NCBI GenBank assembly: GCA_018267655.1
Contig: JAFDYB010000093.1
Span: forward strand, 33,422 to 97,421
DNA: 64,000 nucleotides
From: Bacteroidota bacterium
GTDB lineage: Bacteria; Bacteroidota; Bacteroidia; B-17B0; Aurantibacillaceae
Direction: 5' to 3'
The notes under the pieces were generated by a model. The model saw only the letters and a program-made list of their open reading frames with translations. It was not told the origin of the DNA and did no database searches. The position numbers and the translations under genes are program-made. Position 1 is the stretch's first letter. Each line of letters starts with the position of its first letter. Positions 49,192 through 59,600 of the stretch are shown piece by piece.

Positions 49192-51306
49192 TTATGCTGT
49201 TTCTTTTTTTCCTTTTGCTTTTGCTATAACATCTGCTGCAATATTACCCGGAGCTTCTGAATAGTGACTAAATTCCATTGTTGATGTAGCGCGACCAGAC
49301 GTTAATGTACGTAACTGAGTAACATAACCAAACATTTCAGATAATGGAACTTTTGCTTTAATTACTTGCGCTGTTCCTTTGCTGTCCATGCCTTCAATTT
49401 GCCCACGGCGGCGATTTAAATCACCTACAACATCACCCATGTTTTGCTCAGGTGTTAAAACCTCAACTTTCATAATTGGTTCTAATAATGCCGGCTTACA
49501 TTTTGGTAAAGCTTCACGGAATGCATTACGTGCACAAATTTCAAATGATAAAGCATCAGAGTCAACTGCGTGGTATGAACCATCAGTTAATTCAATTTTC
49601 ATGCCTACTAGTGGATAACCTGCTAAAACACCATTATTCATTGAGGCACGGAACCCTTTTTCAACAGAAGGTATAAATTCACGAGGAATATTACCTCCGG
49701 TAATTTCATTAACAAATTGAAGCGCTGATTTAGATGTGTCGAAATCGGCATCAACAGGGCCTACGGTAAATTTAATATCGGCAAATTTACCACGACCACC
49801 CGTTTGTTTTTTATACACTTCGCGATGATCTATAGACGATGTTATTGATTCTTTATAAGCAACCTGAGGTGCTCCTTGGTTTACTTCAACTTTAAACTCC
49901 CGCTTTAAACGATCTACAATAATTTCAAGGTGTAATTCACCCATTCCTGAAATGATTGTTTGACCTGAATCTTCATCTGTTTTTACGCGGAAAGTGGGAT
50001 CTTCTTCGGCTAATTTACCTAAGCCAACCCCTAAGCGATCTAAATCTCCTTGAGTTTTAGGCTCAATTGCAATACCAATAACCGGTTCAGGAAACTGCAT
50101 TGCCTCTAGTACAATAGGGTGCTTTTCATCGCATAGCGTATCGCCTGTGCGAATATCTTTAAAGCCCACAGCTGCACCAATATCACCGGCTTCGATAAAC
50201 TCGATTGGATTTTGTTTATTGGCGTGCATTTGAAATATACGGGAAATACGTTCTTTATTGCCTGAGCGTGTGTTAAGAACATAAGATCCAGCATCTAAAT
50301 GTCCTGAATATGCCCTAAAAAAACATAAGCGGCCTACAAATGGGTCGGTAGCAATTTTAAATGCTAGAGCAGTAAATGGCTCTTTAGCATCAGGTTTACG
50401 AATAACCTCTTCTCCGGTGTCAGGGTTAGTTCCTTTAATATTATTTTTATCTAGTGGTGAAGGCATTAATTCCATCACTAAATCTAACATGGTTTGTACT
50501 CCTTTATTTTTAAAAGAAGACCCGCACACCATTGGTACAATTTTATTTGCAATACAAGCCTTACGAAGAGCATCAAGTACTTCGCGTTCTGAAATTGTTT
50601 CCGGAGCTTCAAAAAACTTCTCCATTATTTTATCATCAAATTCAGATACTGCTTCAAGCATTTTTTCGCGCCACTCTGCTACTTCTTCTTTCATGTCTTC
50701 AGGTACAGGCACAACTTCATAGGTCATTCCTTTATCGTGCTCATTCCATATCATACCGCGGTTGTTAATTAAATCAACAACGCCTTTAAAGTTCTCTTCT
50801 GATCCAATAGGTAATTGTAAAGGCACAGCATTTCCACCTAAAATTTCGCGTACTTGTTTTACAACTTTTAAGAAATCTGAACCTTGGCGGTCCATTTTAT
50901 TAACAAAGCCTATACGAGTAACGTTATAATTATCTGCTAAGCGCCAGTTAGTTTCTGATTGAGGTTCTACGCCATCAACTGCCGAAAATAAAAACACTAA
51001 GCCGTCTAAAATACGCAATGAACGGTTTACTTCAACTGTAAAATCAACGTGACCAGGAGTATCAATAATATTTATTTTATACTTATTATCACGATAATTC
51101 CAGTGGCAAGTTGTTGCAGCAGAGGTTATAGTAATGCCGCGTTCTTGCTCTTGCGCCATCCAATCCATAGTAGCGGCACCTTCATGTACCTCTCCTATTT
51201 TATGATTAACGCCTGTATAATATAATATGCGCTCGGTAGTTGTAGTTTTACCGGCATCTATGTGGGCGGCAATTCCTATATTTCGGGTATATCTTAAATC
51301 ACTCAT
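49192..51306 (-). CDS. fusA: Elongation factor G
   Basis: 704 residues, full length with five domains. GTP-binding motifs: AHIDAGKT (14-21), DTPGHVD near 88, NKMD near 142. Domain IV and V follow ([37 protein letters not shown]). EF-G drives translocation. It follows rpsG by 21 bp; tuf is not in this cluster. Confidence 0.98.
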   Translation of the reverse strand: MSDLRYTRNIGIAAHIDAGKTTTTERILYYTGVNHKIGEVHEGAATMDWMAQEQERGITITSAATTCHWNYRDNKYKINIIDTPGHVDFTVEVNRSLRILDGLVFLFSAVDGVEPQSETNWRLADNYNVTRIGFVNKMDRQGSDFLKVVKQVREILGGNAVPLQLPIGSEENFKGVVDLINNRGMIWNEHDKGMTYEVVPVPEDMKEEVAEWREKMLEAVSEFDDKIMEKFFEAPETISEREVLDALRKACIANKIVPMVCGSSFKNKGVQTMLDLVMELMPSPLDKNNIKGTNPDTGEEVIRKPDAKEPFTALAFKIATDPFVGRLCFFRAYSGHLDAGSYVLNTRSGNKERISRIFQMHANKQNPIEFIEAGDIGAAVGFKDIRTGDTLCDEKHPIVLEAMQFPEPVIGIAIEPKTQGDLDRLGVGLGKLAEEDPTFRVKTDEDSGQTIISGMGELHLEIIVDRLKREFKVEVNQGAPQVAYKESITSSIDHREVYKKQTGGRGKFADIKFTVGPVDADFDTSKSALQFVNEITGGNIPREFIPSVEKGFRASMNNGVLAGYPLVGMKIELTDGSYHAVDSDALSFEICARNAFREALPKCKPALLEPIMKVEVLTPEQNMGDVVGDLNRRRGQIEGMDSKGTAQVIKAKVPLSEMFGYVTQLRTLTSGRATSTMEFSHYSEAPGNIAADVIAKAKGKKETA

Positions 51307-51327
51307 GTAATTTTTCTGTGTTTTTAT

Positions 51328-51795
51328 TTAGAAACGGAAATGTGAAAATGCTTTATTGGCCTCAGCCATTTTATGTACGTCTTCTTTCTTTTTAAAAGCA
51401 GCACCTTCTTCTTTTGAAGCAGCAACTATTTCAGCAGCTAATTTTTGAGCCATTGATTTTTCGTTGCGTTTGCGTGAATAAGAAATTAACCATTTCATAG
51501 CCATTGAAATTTTGCGATCAGGACGGATTTCAGAAGGTATTTGAAATGTTGCTCCACCCACACGGCGTGAACGCACTTCTATTTGAGGTGTAACATTGGC
51601 TAAAGCCTTTTTCCATACTTCTAAACCATCTTCGTTTGTGCGCTTTGCCACGCTAGCAATTGCTTCGTGAAACATTTTGCTGGCTGTGTTTTTTTTGCCA
51701 TCAAACATTAAATTGTTTACAAAACGAGTTACCATTACATCGTTATAAACCGAATCTGGTAACAAAATGCGTTTTTTAGCTCTACTTTTTCTCAT
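51328..51795 (-). CDS. rpsG: 30S ribosomal protein S7 (uS7)
   Basis: 155 residues beginning [20 protein letters not shown], with [21 protein letters not shown]7 nucleates the 30S head and contacts the E-site. 23 bp after rpsL. Confidence 0.97.
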   Translation of the reverse strand: MRKSRAKKRILLPDSVYNDVMVTRFVNNLMFDGKKNTASKMFHEAIASVAKRTNEDGLEVWKKALANVTPQIEVRSRRVGGATFQIPSEIRPDRKISMAMKWLISYSRKRNEKSMAQKLAAEIVAASKEEGAAFKKKEDVHKMAEANKAFSHFRF

Positions 51796-51818
51796 TTTAT
51801 ATTAATGTGTTAATTCCT

Positions 51819-52223
51819 TTATTTCTTTTTAGCAGGCGCTGCAGCAGCTCCGGCTTTTGGTCGTTTTGAACCGTATTTTGAACGTTGTTGCTTACGCCCC
51901 TCTACACCAGCTGTATCTAAACTGCCACGCACAATATGGTAACGTACGCCAGGTAAATCTTTTACACGACCTCCGCGTACCAACACAATTGAGTGTTCTT
52001 GCAAGTTGTGTCCTTCGCCCGGTATATAGGCAATTACCTCTTGCTTGTTAGTTAATCTAACCTTTGCAACTTTGCGCATTGCCGAATTTGGCTTTTTAGG
52101 CGTAGTTGTATAAACTTTTGTACACACGCCACGGCGTTGCGGACAAGAATCTAAGGCAGCAGATTTGCTTTTATTTGTCGGTTTTGTGCGACCTTTTCTT
52201 ACTAATTGCGATATTGTTGGCAT
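51819..52223 (-). CDS. rpsL: 30S ribosomal protein S12 (uS12)
   Basis: 134 residues. [20 protein letters not shown] and the decoding loop [17 protein letters not shown] are visible. The lysine in TPKKPN and that in GRVKDLPG, the usual streptomycin-resistance sites, are wild type. The C-terminal tail is Ala/Lys-rich. First gene of the supercluster; a weaker AGAGG ribosome-binding motif lies 7 nt before the ATG. Confidence 0.97.
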   Translation of the reverse strand: MPTISQLVRKGRTKPTNKSKSAALDSCPQRRGVCTKVYTTTPKKPNSAMRKVAKVRLTNKQEVIAYIPGEGHNLQEHSIVLVRGGRVKDLPGVRYHIVRGSLDTAGVEGRKQQRSKYGSKRPKAGAAAAPAKKK

Positions 52224-52285
52224 TTTAAATCCTCTGTATTACTTGATATTACTGGTTTTTAACATTTTTTCCTTAAAAGGGACGG

Positions 52286-52293
52286 CAAAGATA
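52286..52293 (-). promoter_or_regulatory. Promoter -7 box of the ribosomal supercluster
   Basis: TATCTTTG on the minus strand, a perfect TAnnTTTG, followed by a CCGTCCC discriminator and a leader of about 55 nt to rpsL. No TTG at 19-21 bp upstream. The rest of the 292-bp gap to the methyltransferase gene (52224-52515) is AT-rich; a short minus-strand open frame (about 52305-52460) without a usable start lies in it. Confidence 0.7.
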
Positions 52294-52515
52294 AGAATTT
52301 AATTTTATATTTTGATTATTTTGTTGAAATATTTTTGTGCTTTGTCTATCTTTTTATGCAATAGAGCTAATTTTTTAAGCCTGCCTTGTTTGAAAATGTA
52401 AAAACCTGCTTTATAAAACGAGACAGCTACAAAATTAACAAATTTTGCATGTAGCAGAATTTAAATTGTTTTTTTCTTAAAAAGTCGCTTTTTAATTTTA
52501 GGGACCGAAGGTGAT

Positions 52516-53274
52516 TTAATTTTTTTTCTTTTCAATTACAACTGTACTAAAAAGACCTATTAAACTATTTAAAGGGCTAAATAATAATTCTATTCCCAAA
52601 GCAGGTGTATATAAAAAATCAGGCAACATAGCGCTGCGCGAAACGCCACCGCTTAGTATGTACATAAACGGACTGTGCTTTTTTATTGATTTTATTTCTA
52701 AAGCATTAAACTTTTTTAAAAACCAATCTTTATCTCTTTCAAAGTAAATATAGGGTAGTGCTTGGTTGCTATTTGATAGTGGATTACCCGGTTTAATTTC
52801 GCGTTCTCCACTTATATCAAAGGGCTCGTGATGAAATCGCTTATAAATGAATTTTGCTAAAAGCGTATTAGCCGGTTCAATCATTACTATTCTTCCGCCG
52901 GGTTTTAAGCAGCGTTGAGCCTCTTCTAAAAACAAGTACGGCTTAGGTATATGGTGAAACACGTTAAGCATCATTATTGCAGAAAGTGTATTGTTTGCAT
53001 AAGGCAATTTTTCAGCACTAAATATTTTGTCAACATTCGGTAAATCAAGTATATCGCTGGTTTCAACGTCTTTTATCACTTCTTTTAAAAAACCTCCACC
53101 TGAGCCAACTTCTAATTTCACACCGCTTATTTCAGGAATGTTTTTAAGAAAAATATTGTACCATCTTATATAAACGCGTTTTAAGAATGGTTTATTTAAA
53201 ATAATGTTACGATGCTCAATGGTTGTTCTTGGATCGTCGAGTGAATATGCTATATTATACTTTTTAAACATCAT
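52516..53274 (-). CDS. Class I SAM-dependent methyltransferase
   Basis: 252 residues from the ATG at 53274; a TTG at 53286 would add four residues. Motif I is EVGSGGGFLKEV at about residue 54, and LNVFHHIPKPYLFLEEAQRCLKPGGRIVMIEP is a typical Methyltransf_11 core (quoted in parts: LNVFHHIPKP and LKPGGRIVMIEP). It overlaps the FkbM-type gene upstream by 11 bp, so it belongs to a unit that probably modifies a glycan or lipid. Substrate unknown. Confidence 0.8.
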   Translation of the reverse strand: MMFKKYNIAYSLDDPRTTIEHRNIILNKPFLKRVYIRWYNIFLKNIPEISGVKLEVGSGGGFLKEVIKDVETSDILDLPNVDKIFSAEKLPYANNTLSAIMMLNVFHHIPKPYLFLEEAQRCLKPGGRIVMIEPANTLLAKFIYKRFHHEPFDISGEREIKPGNPLSNSNQALPYIYFERDKDWFLKKFNALEIKSIKKHSPFMYILSGGVSRSAMLPDFLYTPALGIELLFSPLNSLIGLFSTVVIEKKKN

Positions 53275-54013
53275 TGCGTGTGGCAAGTATATTAAAATAA
53301 TATTCTTTACCTAAGTCTTTCATTTGATTTACCATTTCAATTGTTAATGGGCTTAATTCGTTCTTTTTTAGCAGATGAATGTTGAACCCTAATGCAGTTA
53401 ATGTTTCAAAATAAGTGTTAACAGAACTTCCGGCAGTCTTTAATCCATAAGGCCAAAATTCTGAAATAACAATTACATCTTTATTTTTTAAAAGTGTTTG
53501 CTCCATTCCTTTCAGTGCCTGCATTTCAAAGCCTTGTATATCTATTTTAATAAAATCAATTTTATTTATATTGTTTTTCACAACATAATCATCAATCGAA
53601 ATGGCATTGACTGCCTTAATAGCTTTATACGATTCCGGCTTATACGCTCTGTGGTCAACATTAATTTCATTTGATAAATAAAAATTTAATACTTCTGTTT
53701 TTGAAGAAACGGCTAACTGATGTATGATGATGTTTGGACTATTAAACGTAGTGTTTTTTAAGTGATTAAAATTTTTCTCATCTGGTTCAAAGCAATGCAC
53801 TTTTCCGTTGTGCCCAACACAGTTTGCTAAAATATTTGCGTAAAAACCAATGTTTGCGCCAATATCAATAACTGTGGCATTTTTAGTTATATACTTTTTT
53901 AATAGAGAAATTTCAAAAGCATCTTGATTATTTTTAAAAATAGTATAAATGGGTCGATACAAAAAAAATAAATTATTGTATAAAAAATTGCCAAAGACTA
54001 TGCTAAAACTCAT
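53264..54013 (-). CDS. FkbM family methyltransferase
   Basis: 249 residues. VIDIGANIGFYANILANCVG is the SAM-binding motif I of FkbM proteins, with CFEPDEKNFNHLK and IDFIKIDIQGFEMQALKGME as the following motifs. FkbM-type enzymes often O-methylate sugars of surface glycans. It follows the membrane protein by 3 bp and overlaps the next methyltransferase. Confidence 0.87.
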   Translation of the reverse strand: MSFSIVFGNFLYNNLFFLYRPIYTIFKNNQDAFEISLLKKYITKNATVIDIGANIGFYANILANCVGHNGKVHCFEPDEKNFNHLKNTTFNSPNIIIHQLAVSSKTEVLNFYLSNEINVDHRAYKPESYKAIKAVNAISIDDYVVKNNINKIDFIKIDIQGFEMQALKGMEQTLLKNKDVIVISEFWPYGLKTAGSSVNTYFETLTALGFNIHLLKKNELSPLTIEMVNQMKDLGKEYYFNILATRNDV

Positions 54014-54016
54014 AAA

Positions 54017-55717
54017 TTATTTGTTGTTGTATTTAATTTCATAAAGCTGTGTTACTTCATCATAGCCTTCGGTATGAATTAATTTTAGCGCCGTGGGATA
54101 TTTTTGCGCAATAGGAGCCAAAATATTATGAATTGTATTGATAAAACCTTGGGCTGAATTATTGGGGTTAAGCCGTAATTGAGGTAACATTACGTGTGTT
54201 ACATTATTTTTTTGAAAAAATGCAAGTGCACTATCCGGGTTTGATTGATTGGTTGCTGTATCTTTTTTAATTACACTGTAAATAGGAAAAAACTTTTTCC
54301 CTTTACCATACACAAAGCTCATTGGCGCTTTTCTGCTCACCACTAAGGCAGATGAAGGTAAACTATCCGCGCACCATTCGCTACACTTTAAAAAATTTTG
54401 CCAATCTTGAGTGTAACCAAAATATTTGTCACCTTTAATATTTTTTTGCACAATGGGTATGTTTTTTAAGCCTCTTTTAAAGGAAGATAAAAAGACTGAC
54501 CCGCAAATTAAAACAATTATTATTACGTATATGCCTGAGGCCATACCTTCACGATTTGTGAAATGATAAATGACGTAAAGCATCAATATAAGAAATACAG
54601 GCATACCAATTAGTACAATGCGAGCTTGATCCCAGCGTGCTTGCAATATAACAAATGACAAAACCGCTTGCGAAATTGAAAATATTGACAATAAAATTAA
54701 TGGTTTATTTTTTTGTTTTATAATTAACCAAAATCCAAGTAAAATTATGGCAATGCTAACAAGTGCCGCCAAACCAAAGGCTTCTACTTGCGAAACTTCC
54801 GGAATATAATTTTCATCGCGCCAACCTATTATTTGATAAAAACGCTTACCCATATACTGTGCACTATTATCAATAAACCTGCCAACAAACCCAGATAAGT
54901 CTTCATTACCTTGTGCAATATCGTAAGGATCTTTTTGTAACAGTATTTTGCTTTGGCCACTAAATTGGTTTTTACCGCCCCAAATAATTTTTACCATTAA
55001 ATCGTAAGGCAACTTAAATATTAAAAATGAAAGCACCGAAGCTGCTAATTCTTTGTAGTTTTTTTCAATTAAAAAGAAAAGTATTATTGATGGTACTACA
55101 ACAATAGCGCTACTTTTACAAGTGCTAATTAAAAACATGCTTAAGCCAAGCATTAACCACAATTTGTATTGCTTTTTTAAATCAAAACTAGCGTCTTTTA
55201 TTGCATCAATAATTTTTACCGAATACCAAAAAAATAAACCTTGTAAGAAAAAATACTGCGCTTCGGTAAAGGTCATGCTTGAATAGTAAATAATTAAATG
55301 GTTCGTTGCTTGAAAAAAAGCAACTGGCACAAATACTATTGCCGGTATTCTGTTTTTTAATGCTTTGTAAAGTAAAATAAATCCAAAAGCATTAAATACA
55401 ACTGAAAACAATTTAAATAAAATTAATTTAAAACCAACTATTTTTATAAGAAATGCTAAAAACAGAGGGTATAAGGGGGCATTTTGAGTATAAAAATAAG
55501 TGGGGAACTCGTGTACAAATCTCCATCCGCCTTCAAGATATAGGGCATCATCATGAGCTTCGCTAATACGAGCGTTAAAGGAAATTAAACTTAAAAGAAC
55601 GCAAAGTGATAAAAGAAAATAAAATACTTTAATGTTATTTTTTATAAACCATTTTTCAAAGTTGTAAAACAACTTTGATTTGTGCTGTATTGCTGTATTA
55701 GCCGTTTTTAAACTCAT
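54017..55717 (-). CDS. Polytopic membrane protein, glycosyltransferase-39/PMT-like
   Basis: 566 residues with about eleven to twelve membrane helices. The first periplasmic loop (EAHDDALYLEGGW) carries an acidic pair where GT39/GT83-type lipid-linked sugar transferases have their catalytic Asp, and the C-terminal ~130 residues form a soluble domain. This fits a dolichol/undecaprenyl-phosphate-sugar transferase, but the family is not certain. First gene of the three-gene methyltransferase unit. Confidence 0.6.
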   Translation of the reverse strand: MSLKTANTAIQHKSKLFYNFEKWFIKNNIKVFYFLLSLCVLLSLISFNARISEAHDDALYLEGGWRFVHEFPTYFYTQNAPLYPLFLAFLIKIVGFKLILFKLFSVVFNAFGFILLYKALKNRIPAIVFVPVAFFQATNHLIIYYSSMTFTEAQYFFLQGLFFWYSVKIIDAIKDASFDLKKQYKLWLMLGLSMFLISTCKSSAIVVVPSIILFFLIEKNYKELAASVLSFLIFKLPYDLMVKIIWGGKNQFSGQSKILLQKDPYDIAQGNEDLSGFVGRFIDNSAQYMGKRFYQIIGWRDENYIPEVSQVEAFGLAALVSIAIILLGFWLIIKQKNKPLILLSIFSISQAVLSFVILQARWDQARIVLIGMPVFLILMLYVIYHFTNREGMASGIYVIIIVLICGSVFLSSFKRGLKNIPIVQKNIKGDKYFGYTQDWQNFLKCSEWCADSLPSSALVVSRKAPMSFVYGKGKKFFPIYSVIKKDTATNQSNPDSALAFFQKNNVTHVMLPQLRLNPNNSAQGFINTIHNILAPIAQKYPTALKLIHTEGYDEVTQLYEIKYNNK

Positions 55718-55769
55718 TTAAAATGAAGCAAAAATAACAAATTATCGCTTTATATCACATTATTACTGG

Positions 55770-56282
55770 CTATTTTCCAGCAACCTTCTAATACAGCGTA
55801 GTATAATTTTGCATCGGTAGGGAAAGTAATGTCTTTTTCTTGCACGGTGGTTCTAACAAAATTTGTTCTTGTCCATATTCTTCGGGACTGTGTAATTGAA
55901 AGGTTAGTTTTAGCAAATAGTCGCTACCTTTTTTACCAATACGTTTTCTGAAATGTACTAAGTCGCTGGGGTCGCAGGGTGGAGTATCTCTAAGACATTG
56001 CTCTCCGCAAAAATACTGCCAGTATGGGTTTTGTATCCACGTGGGAATTAATACTTCATCGGGCACGTTTAGCATACTTTTCAATAGCAACAAGCCCACC
56101 ATAGTTCTGGTAGGTACGCTGGGTCTGCCAAAACAGGAGTAATAAGGTCCATAAAATGAATGAACTTCTTCCCAATTTATTTTATCGGTTAAACGATACA
56201 ATGCTATCTTTTCTGATAAAAATGTTTTGAGTTCGATTTTAAACAAATCTGTTTGCTGGTCATAATAATGTTTGCCTTGCAT
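55770..56282 (-). pseudogene. IS5-type transposase remnant, frameshifted and truncated
   Basis: The start (MQGKHYYDQQTDLFKIELKT) and FGRPSVPTRTMVGLLLLKSM are the N-terminal domain of IS5-family transposases. The frame ends after about 164 codons at a shifted tail; reading one frame over from about 55845 restores VQEKDITFPTDAKLYYAVLE, the normal continuation, up to about 55770, where homology stops. The DDE catalytic domain is missing. A possible IS end (GAGACTCTTTATC at about 56346) lies upstream. Inactive. Confidence 0.75.
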
Positions 56283-56407
56283 TTTCCGCTGGGTTTTTAT
56301 TGACTTTAAATAAAATCAACGGATTTTGATTAAACAACATTTATCGAGACTCTTTATCAACAAGCTTTTCAGGCTTTTTAAGGAAAGACCTAATTTAAAG
56401 AGCGCCT

Positions 56408-56510
56408 AAAAAAAAGGCGAGAGTTGCCTCCCACCTTAAATGTTTTTACAACGGAATAATCCTTATTGTGATTTGCTTTAAAATGTAAGGCGAAAGTAGT
56501 ATATTGCGGT
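56408..56510 (-). ncRNA. tracrRNA gene A (proximal to IS remnant)
   Basis: Read on the minus strand: an anti-repeat ending GCAAATCACAAT (56476-56465), then AAGGATTATTCCGTTGT (56464-56448), which has the AAGG...UCCGUU nexus pattern of known tracrRNAs. After an A-rich linker comes an 8-bp hairpin with a GCAA tetraloop (56435-56416) and eight T's (56415-56408), a good terminator. Such a layout beside cas9, in this orientation, is typical of type II tracrRNAs. The 5' end is uncertain; a TACTTTCG box at about 56497-56490 may be the promoter. Confidence 0.8.
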
Positions 56511-56513
56511 TAT

Positions 56514-56590
56514 AAAAAAGCCCCACCAAAGCAGGGCTAAGAAATCTTCGGCTTATAGCCTTATTGTGATTTGCAAAACAAAAATAGTAT
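56514..56590 (-). ncRNA. tracrRNA gene B (between gene A and cas9)
   Basis: A second anti-repeat on the minus strand shares the 16-nt core GCAAATCACAATAAGG with gene A (56574-56559 here, 56476-56461 there). The body differs: a GGCTATAAGCC hairpin and CGAAGATTTC follow, and then a different terminator, an 8-bp stem (56538-56531 with 56526-56519) and six T's (56519-56514). A TATTTTTG box at 56586-56579 may be its promoter. It could be a second functional tracrRNA or a decayed duplicate; each has its own terminator. Confidence 0.65.
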
Positions 56591-56595
56591 ATTTA
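56564..56595 (+). promoter_or_regulatory. Candidate cas9 promoter overlapping tracrRNA gene B
   Basis: Plus strand TTG (56564-56566), a 21-bp spacer and TATATTTA (56588-56595), one base from TAnnTTTG, 18 bp before the cas9 ATG. It lies in the anti-repeat of tracrRNA gene B, and its -7 box adjoins the opposed TATTTTTG box of that gene. Confidence 0.45.
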
Positions 56596-56613
56596 ACTGA
56601 AAAATAAAAATAT

Positions 56614-59600
56614 ATGAGTAAAATTTTCGGACTTGACTTAGGAACTAATTCTATTGGCTGGGCATTAAGAAATCTTGATGCAACAAAAAACCAGATTGAA
56701 AAATTTGGAGTACTTACTTTTAACAAAGGAGTTGGAGTTGGTAAAACGGGAGAATATTCTTATGCCGCTGAACGAACAAAAAAACGTTCTACAAGACGCT
56801 TATATCAAGCTCGAAAATATAGATTGTGGGCTACGCTTGAAATTTTGATAAATGAAGGATATTGTCCATTAACTATTGAAGATTTAAACAAATGGCGACG
56901 TTACGACAAAGAAGAAGCACGAAAAAACAATAATGCAGGTCGGGTATATCCTGTTTGGAATCTTGCCTTTGATGCTTGGATAAAATTAGATTTTAATAAT
57001 GATGGAAACCCGGACTATACAAGCCCATATCAATTACGAAAAGAATTAGCTGAAACAAAATTAGATTTCGGCACAGATAAAAACAACCTTACTGATGAAC
57101 AGAAAGTAAACCGTTTTAAATTAGGTAGAGCATTATATCACATTGCTCAACGCAGAGGGTTTAAGAGTAGCCGTAAAGGTGCAGATGATACAAAAGAAAA
57201 GGAAATCGAAAATGATGTGGTGGATGAAAACGTAACAACACTTCAAAAATCTGAGCAAAAGAAAACAAATAAGCTCAAAGAACTATTCCCTGATTATGAT
57301 CCTTCTGTTCCGATAGGAGTTTTTTTAGCGAATAAAGAAAATCAAGGAATAAGAGTTCGTCTTGATATAACACAGCATCTGGTTAGAGAAAACTACAAAG
57401 ATGAAATCAAATTTATATTTCAAATTCAATGTTTGAAATTTGAAGATGCTCTTTACAGCAAATTAGTTGAAAGCGGAAAGAATAAAAATGATGGAAGTAT
57501 CTTTTATAAACGCCCTTTACGTTCTCAAAAAGGATTGATAGGAAAATGTACTTTAGAACCAAATAAATACAGAGCACCTATCAGTCACCCTTCATTTGAA
57601 ACTTTTAGAGCATGGGCTTTTTTGAACAATATTAAATACAAAGAGAACAACGCTTGGCAACAACTACCTTTAGAACTTAAACAAGAGATTTATAATGAAT
57701 TGTTTTTTAGAAAATCAAAAGGATATTTTCCCTTTTCAGAAATCAATACCTTTTTAAAGAAGAAAGGTAAAAGTTGGGAACTAAATTACAAACCTAAAAC
57801 AACGGTAACGGCTTGCCCTGTTTCTGCACGATTGAGAGATATTTTTGGCGATGGTTATTTGTCTGTTCAAATCAAGAAAGACAAGAAATCAAAATCAGGA
57901 AAGGATTATTACGATATTGAAGATATCTGGCATGTTCTTTTTAGCTACGAAGACCAGGAATATGTAGCAGAATTTGCAGAGAGTAAATTAAAACTTGAAT
58001 CAGAAAAAGTAAAACAATTCGTTATTGCTTGGAATGCTTGTCCTGTGGGTTACGGAATGTTGAGCTTAAATGCCATCAACAAAATAAATGTGTTTTTGCA
58101 AAAAGGTTTGATTTATACAGAGGCTGTTTTATTAGCAAATCTTCCTGAAGTTATAGGGAAAGAATTATGGCAAGAGAATGAACAATTATTGTTAGATAGC
58201 ATTGGTAGTGTGATAGCGGAAAACCGCCAACAAAAATCAATTCTAAATATTGTAAATAGCCTCGTTTCCAAGCACAAAAACACAGAAATCACAGAAAGGA
58301 TAGGCTTTAGAAACAATGATTATCAATTAGATGAGAGTGATTTAAAAGATATTGAAACCGCCATTGAAGAACAATTCGGGAAAAGCAAATGGGAAAGTTT
58401 TACAGGAGAAGAGAAAAATATCATTTCTACCACAGTAAAAGATTGCTATCAATCCTATTTTTCTAAACAAGGAATTGTAAGAGATAGCGGAAGTGAAGAA
58501 AGATTGGTAACAGTTCTGTCTAATAACAAAAAGTATTACAAAACAGAAACGGGTTATTATCGTTTACCGAAACTGATTGACACGCTAAAAGAATTTTTAC
58601 AAGATAATTTTGAACATCTTGATAATGCTAAACTTTCAAAAATCTACCATCCTTCTGAAATCAACATTTACCCACCTGCAAAACCAGATAAAGATGGTGT
58701 ATTAAAATTAGGCAGCCCCAAAACTGGTTCGTTCAAAAACCCAATGGCAATGCGTACACTACATGAGTTACGCAGACTAATGAATTACATGATTGAAACG
58801 AAGCAAATAGACAGTGAAACCAGAATTGTAGTAGAAGTTGCGAGGGAACTAAATGACGCCAATAAACGCTGGGCTATTGAAGCATGGCAAAGACAAAGAG
58901 AAGCCGAAAACCAAGAATTTGCAGAAGCAATTAAACAGCTTTTAAATAAAAAAGACAATGATAAAATTTCAGATGATGACATTGATAAGGTGCGATTGTT
59001 TTACGAACAAAATACAGAACAAACACTACCCGAAGTTGTAGAAATGGAAGAAGATGAAAAGGGAAAGAAGAAAAAGAAAAAATCAACCGATAAAGATGAA
59101 GTTGTTCGCTGGAGCGGGCATGGGAAAAAACTAATTGATAAATACCGTTTATGGAAAGAGCAAGGCTATCAATGTCTATACACGGGCAAGTTTATTAAAT
59201 TATCCGATTTGTTCAATGAAAATGTAATTGATTTTGAACACACATTACCAAGAAGTAAGTCATTTGATAACTCATTGGCAAATCTTACTGTTTGTTTTGC
59301 GGATTACAACCGTACTATTAAGCAAAACCAAATTCCGACTAAATTATTGAATTACAATATAGAATATGATTTTGGAGGAAGCGTTGGAAAATGCACTGCC
59401 ATAAAACCAAGATTAGATGCTTGGAAAGACAAGGTAGAACGTATTAAACAGCAAATTGATTTTTGGAAAACAAAATCTAAAAAAGCATCTGATAAAAATT
59501 GGAAAGACGATGCCATTCGTCAGCGACATTTGTGGCAAATGGAACTGGATTATTGGCAAAATAAATTAGACCGTTTTACTATTACCGAAATAACAAGTGG

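Noticed and set aside
52305..52460. Minus-strand open frame of ~47 codons between the methyltransferase gene and rpsL
   Set aside because: No usable start codon, no recognisable product, and it overlaps the promoter region of rpsL. May be chance or an old gene end.
56461..56574. The two CCTTATTGTGATTTGC copies as a short CRISPR array
   Set aside because: Only two copies 98 bp apart, each followed on the minus strand by a nexus and terminator; the tracrRNA reading explains them better.
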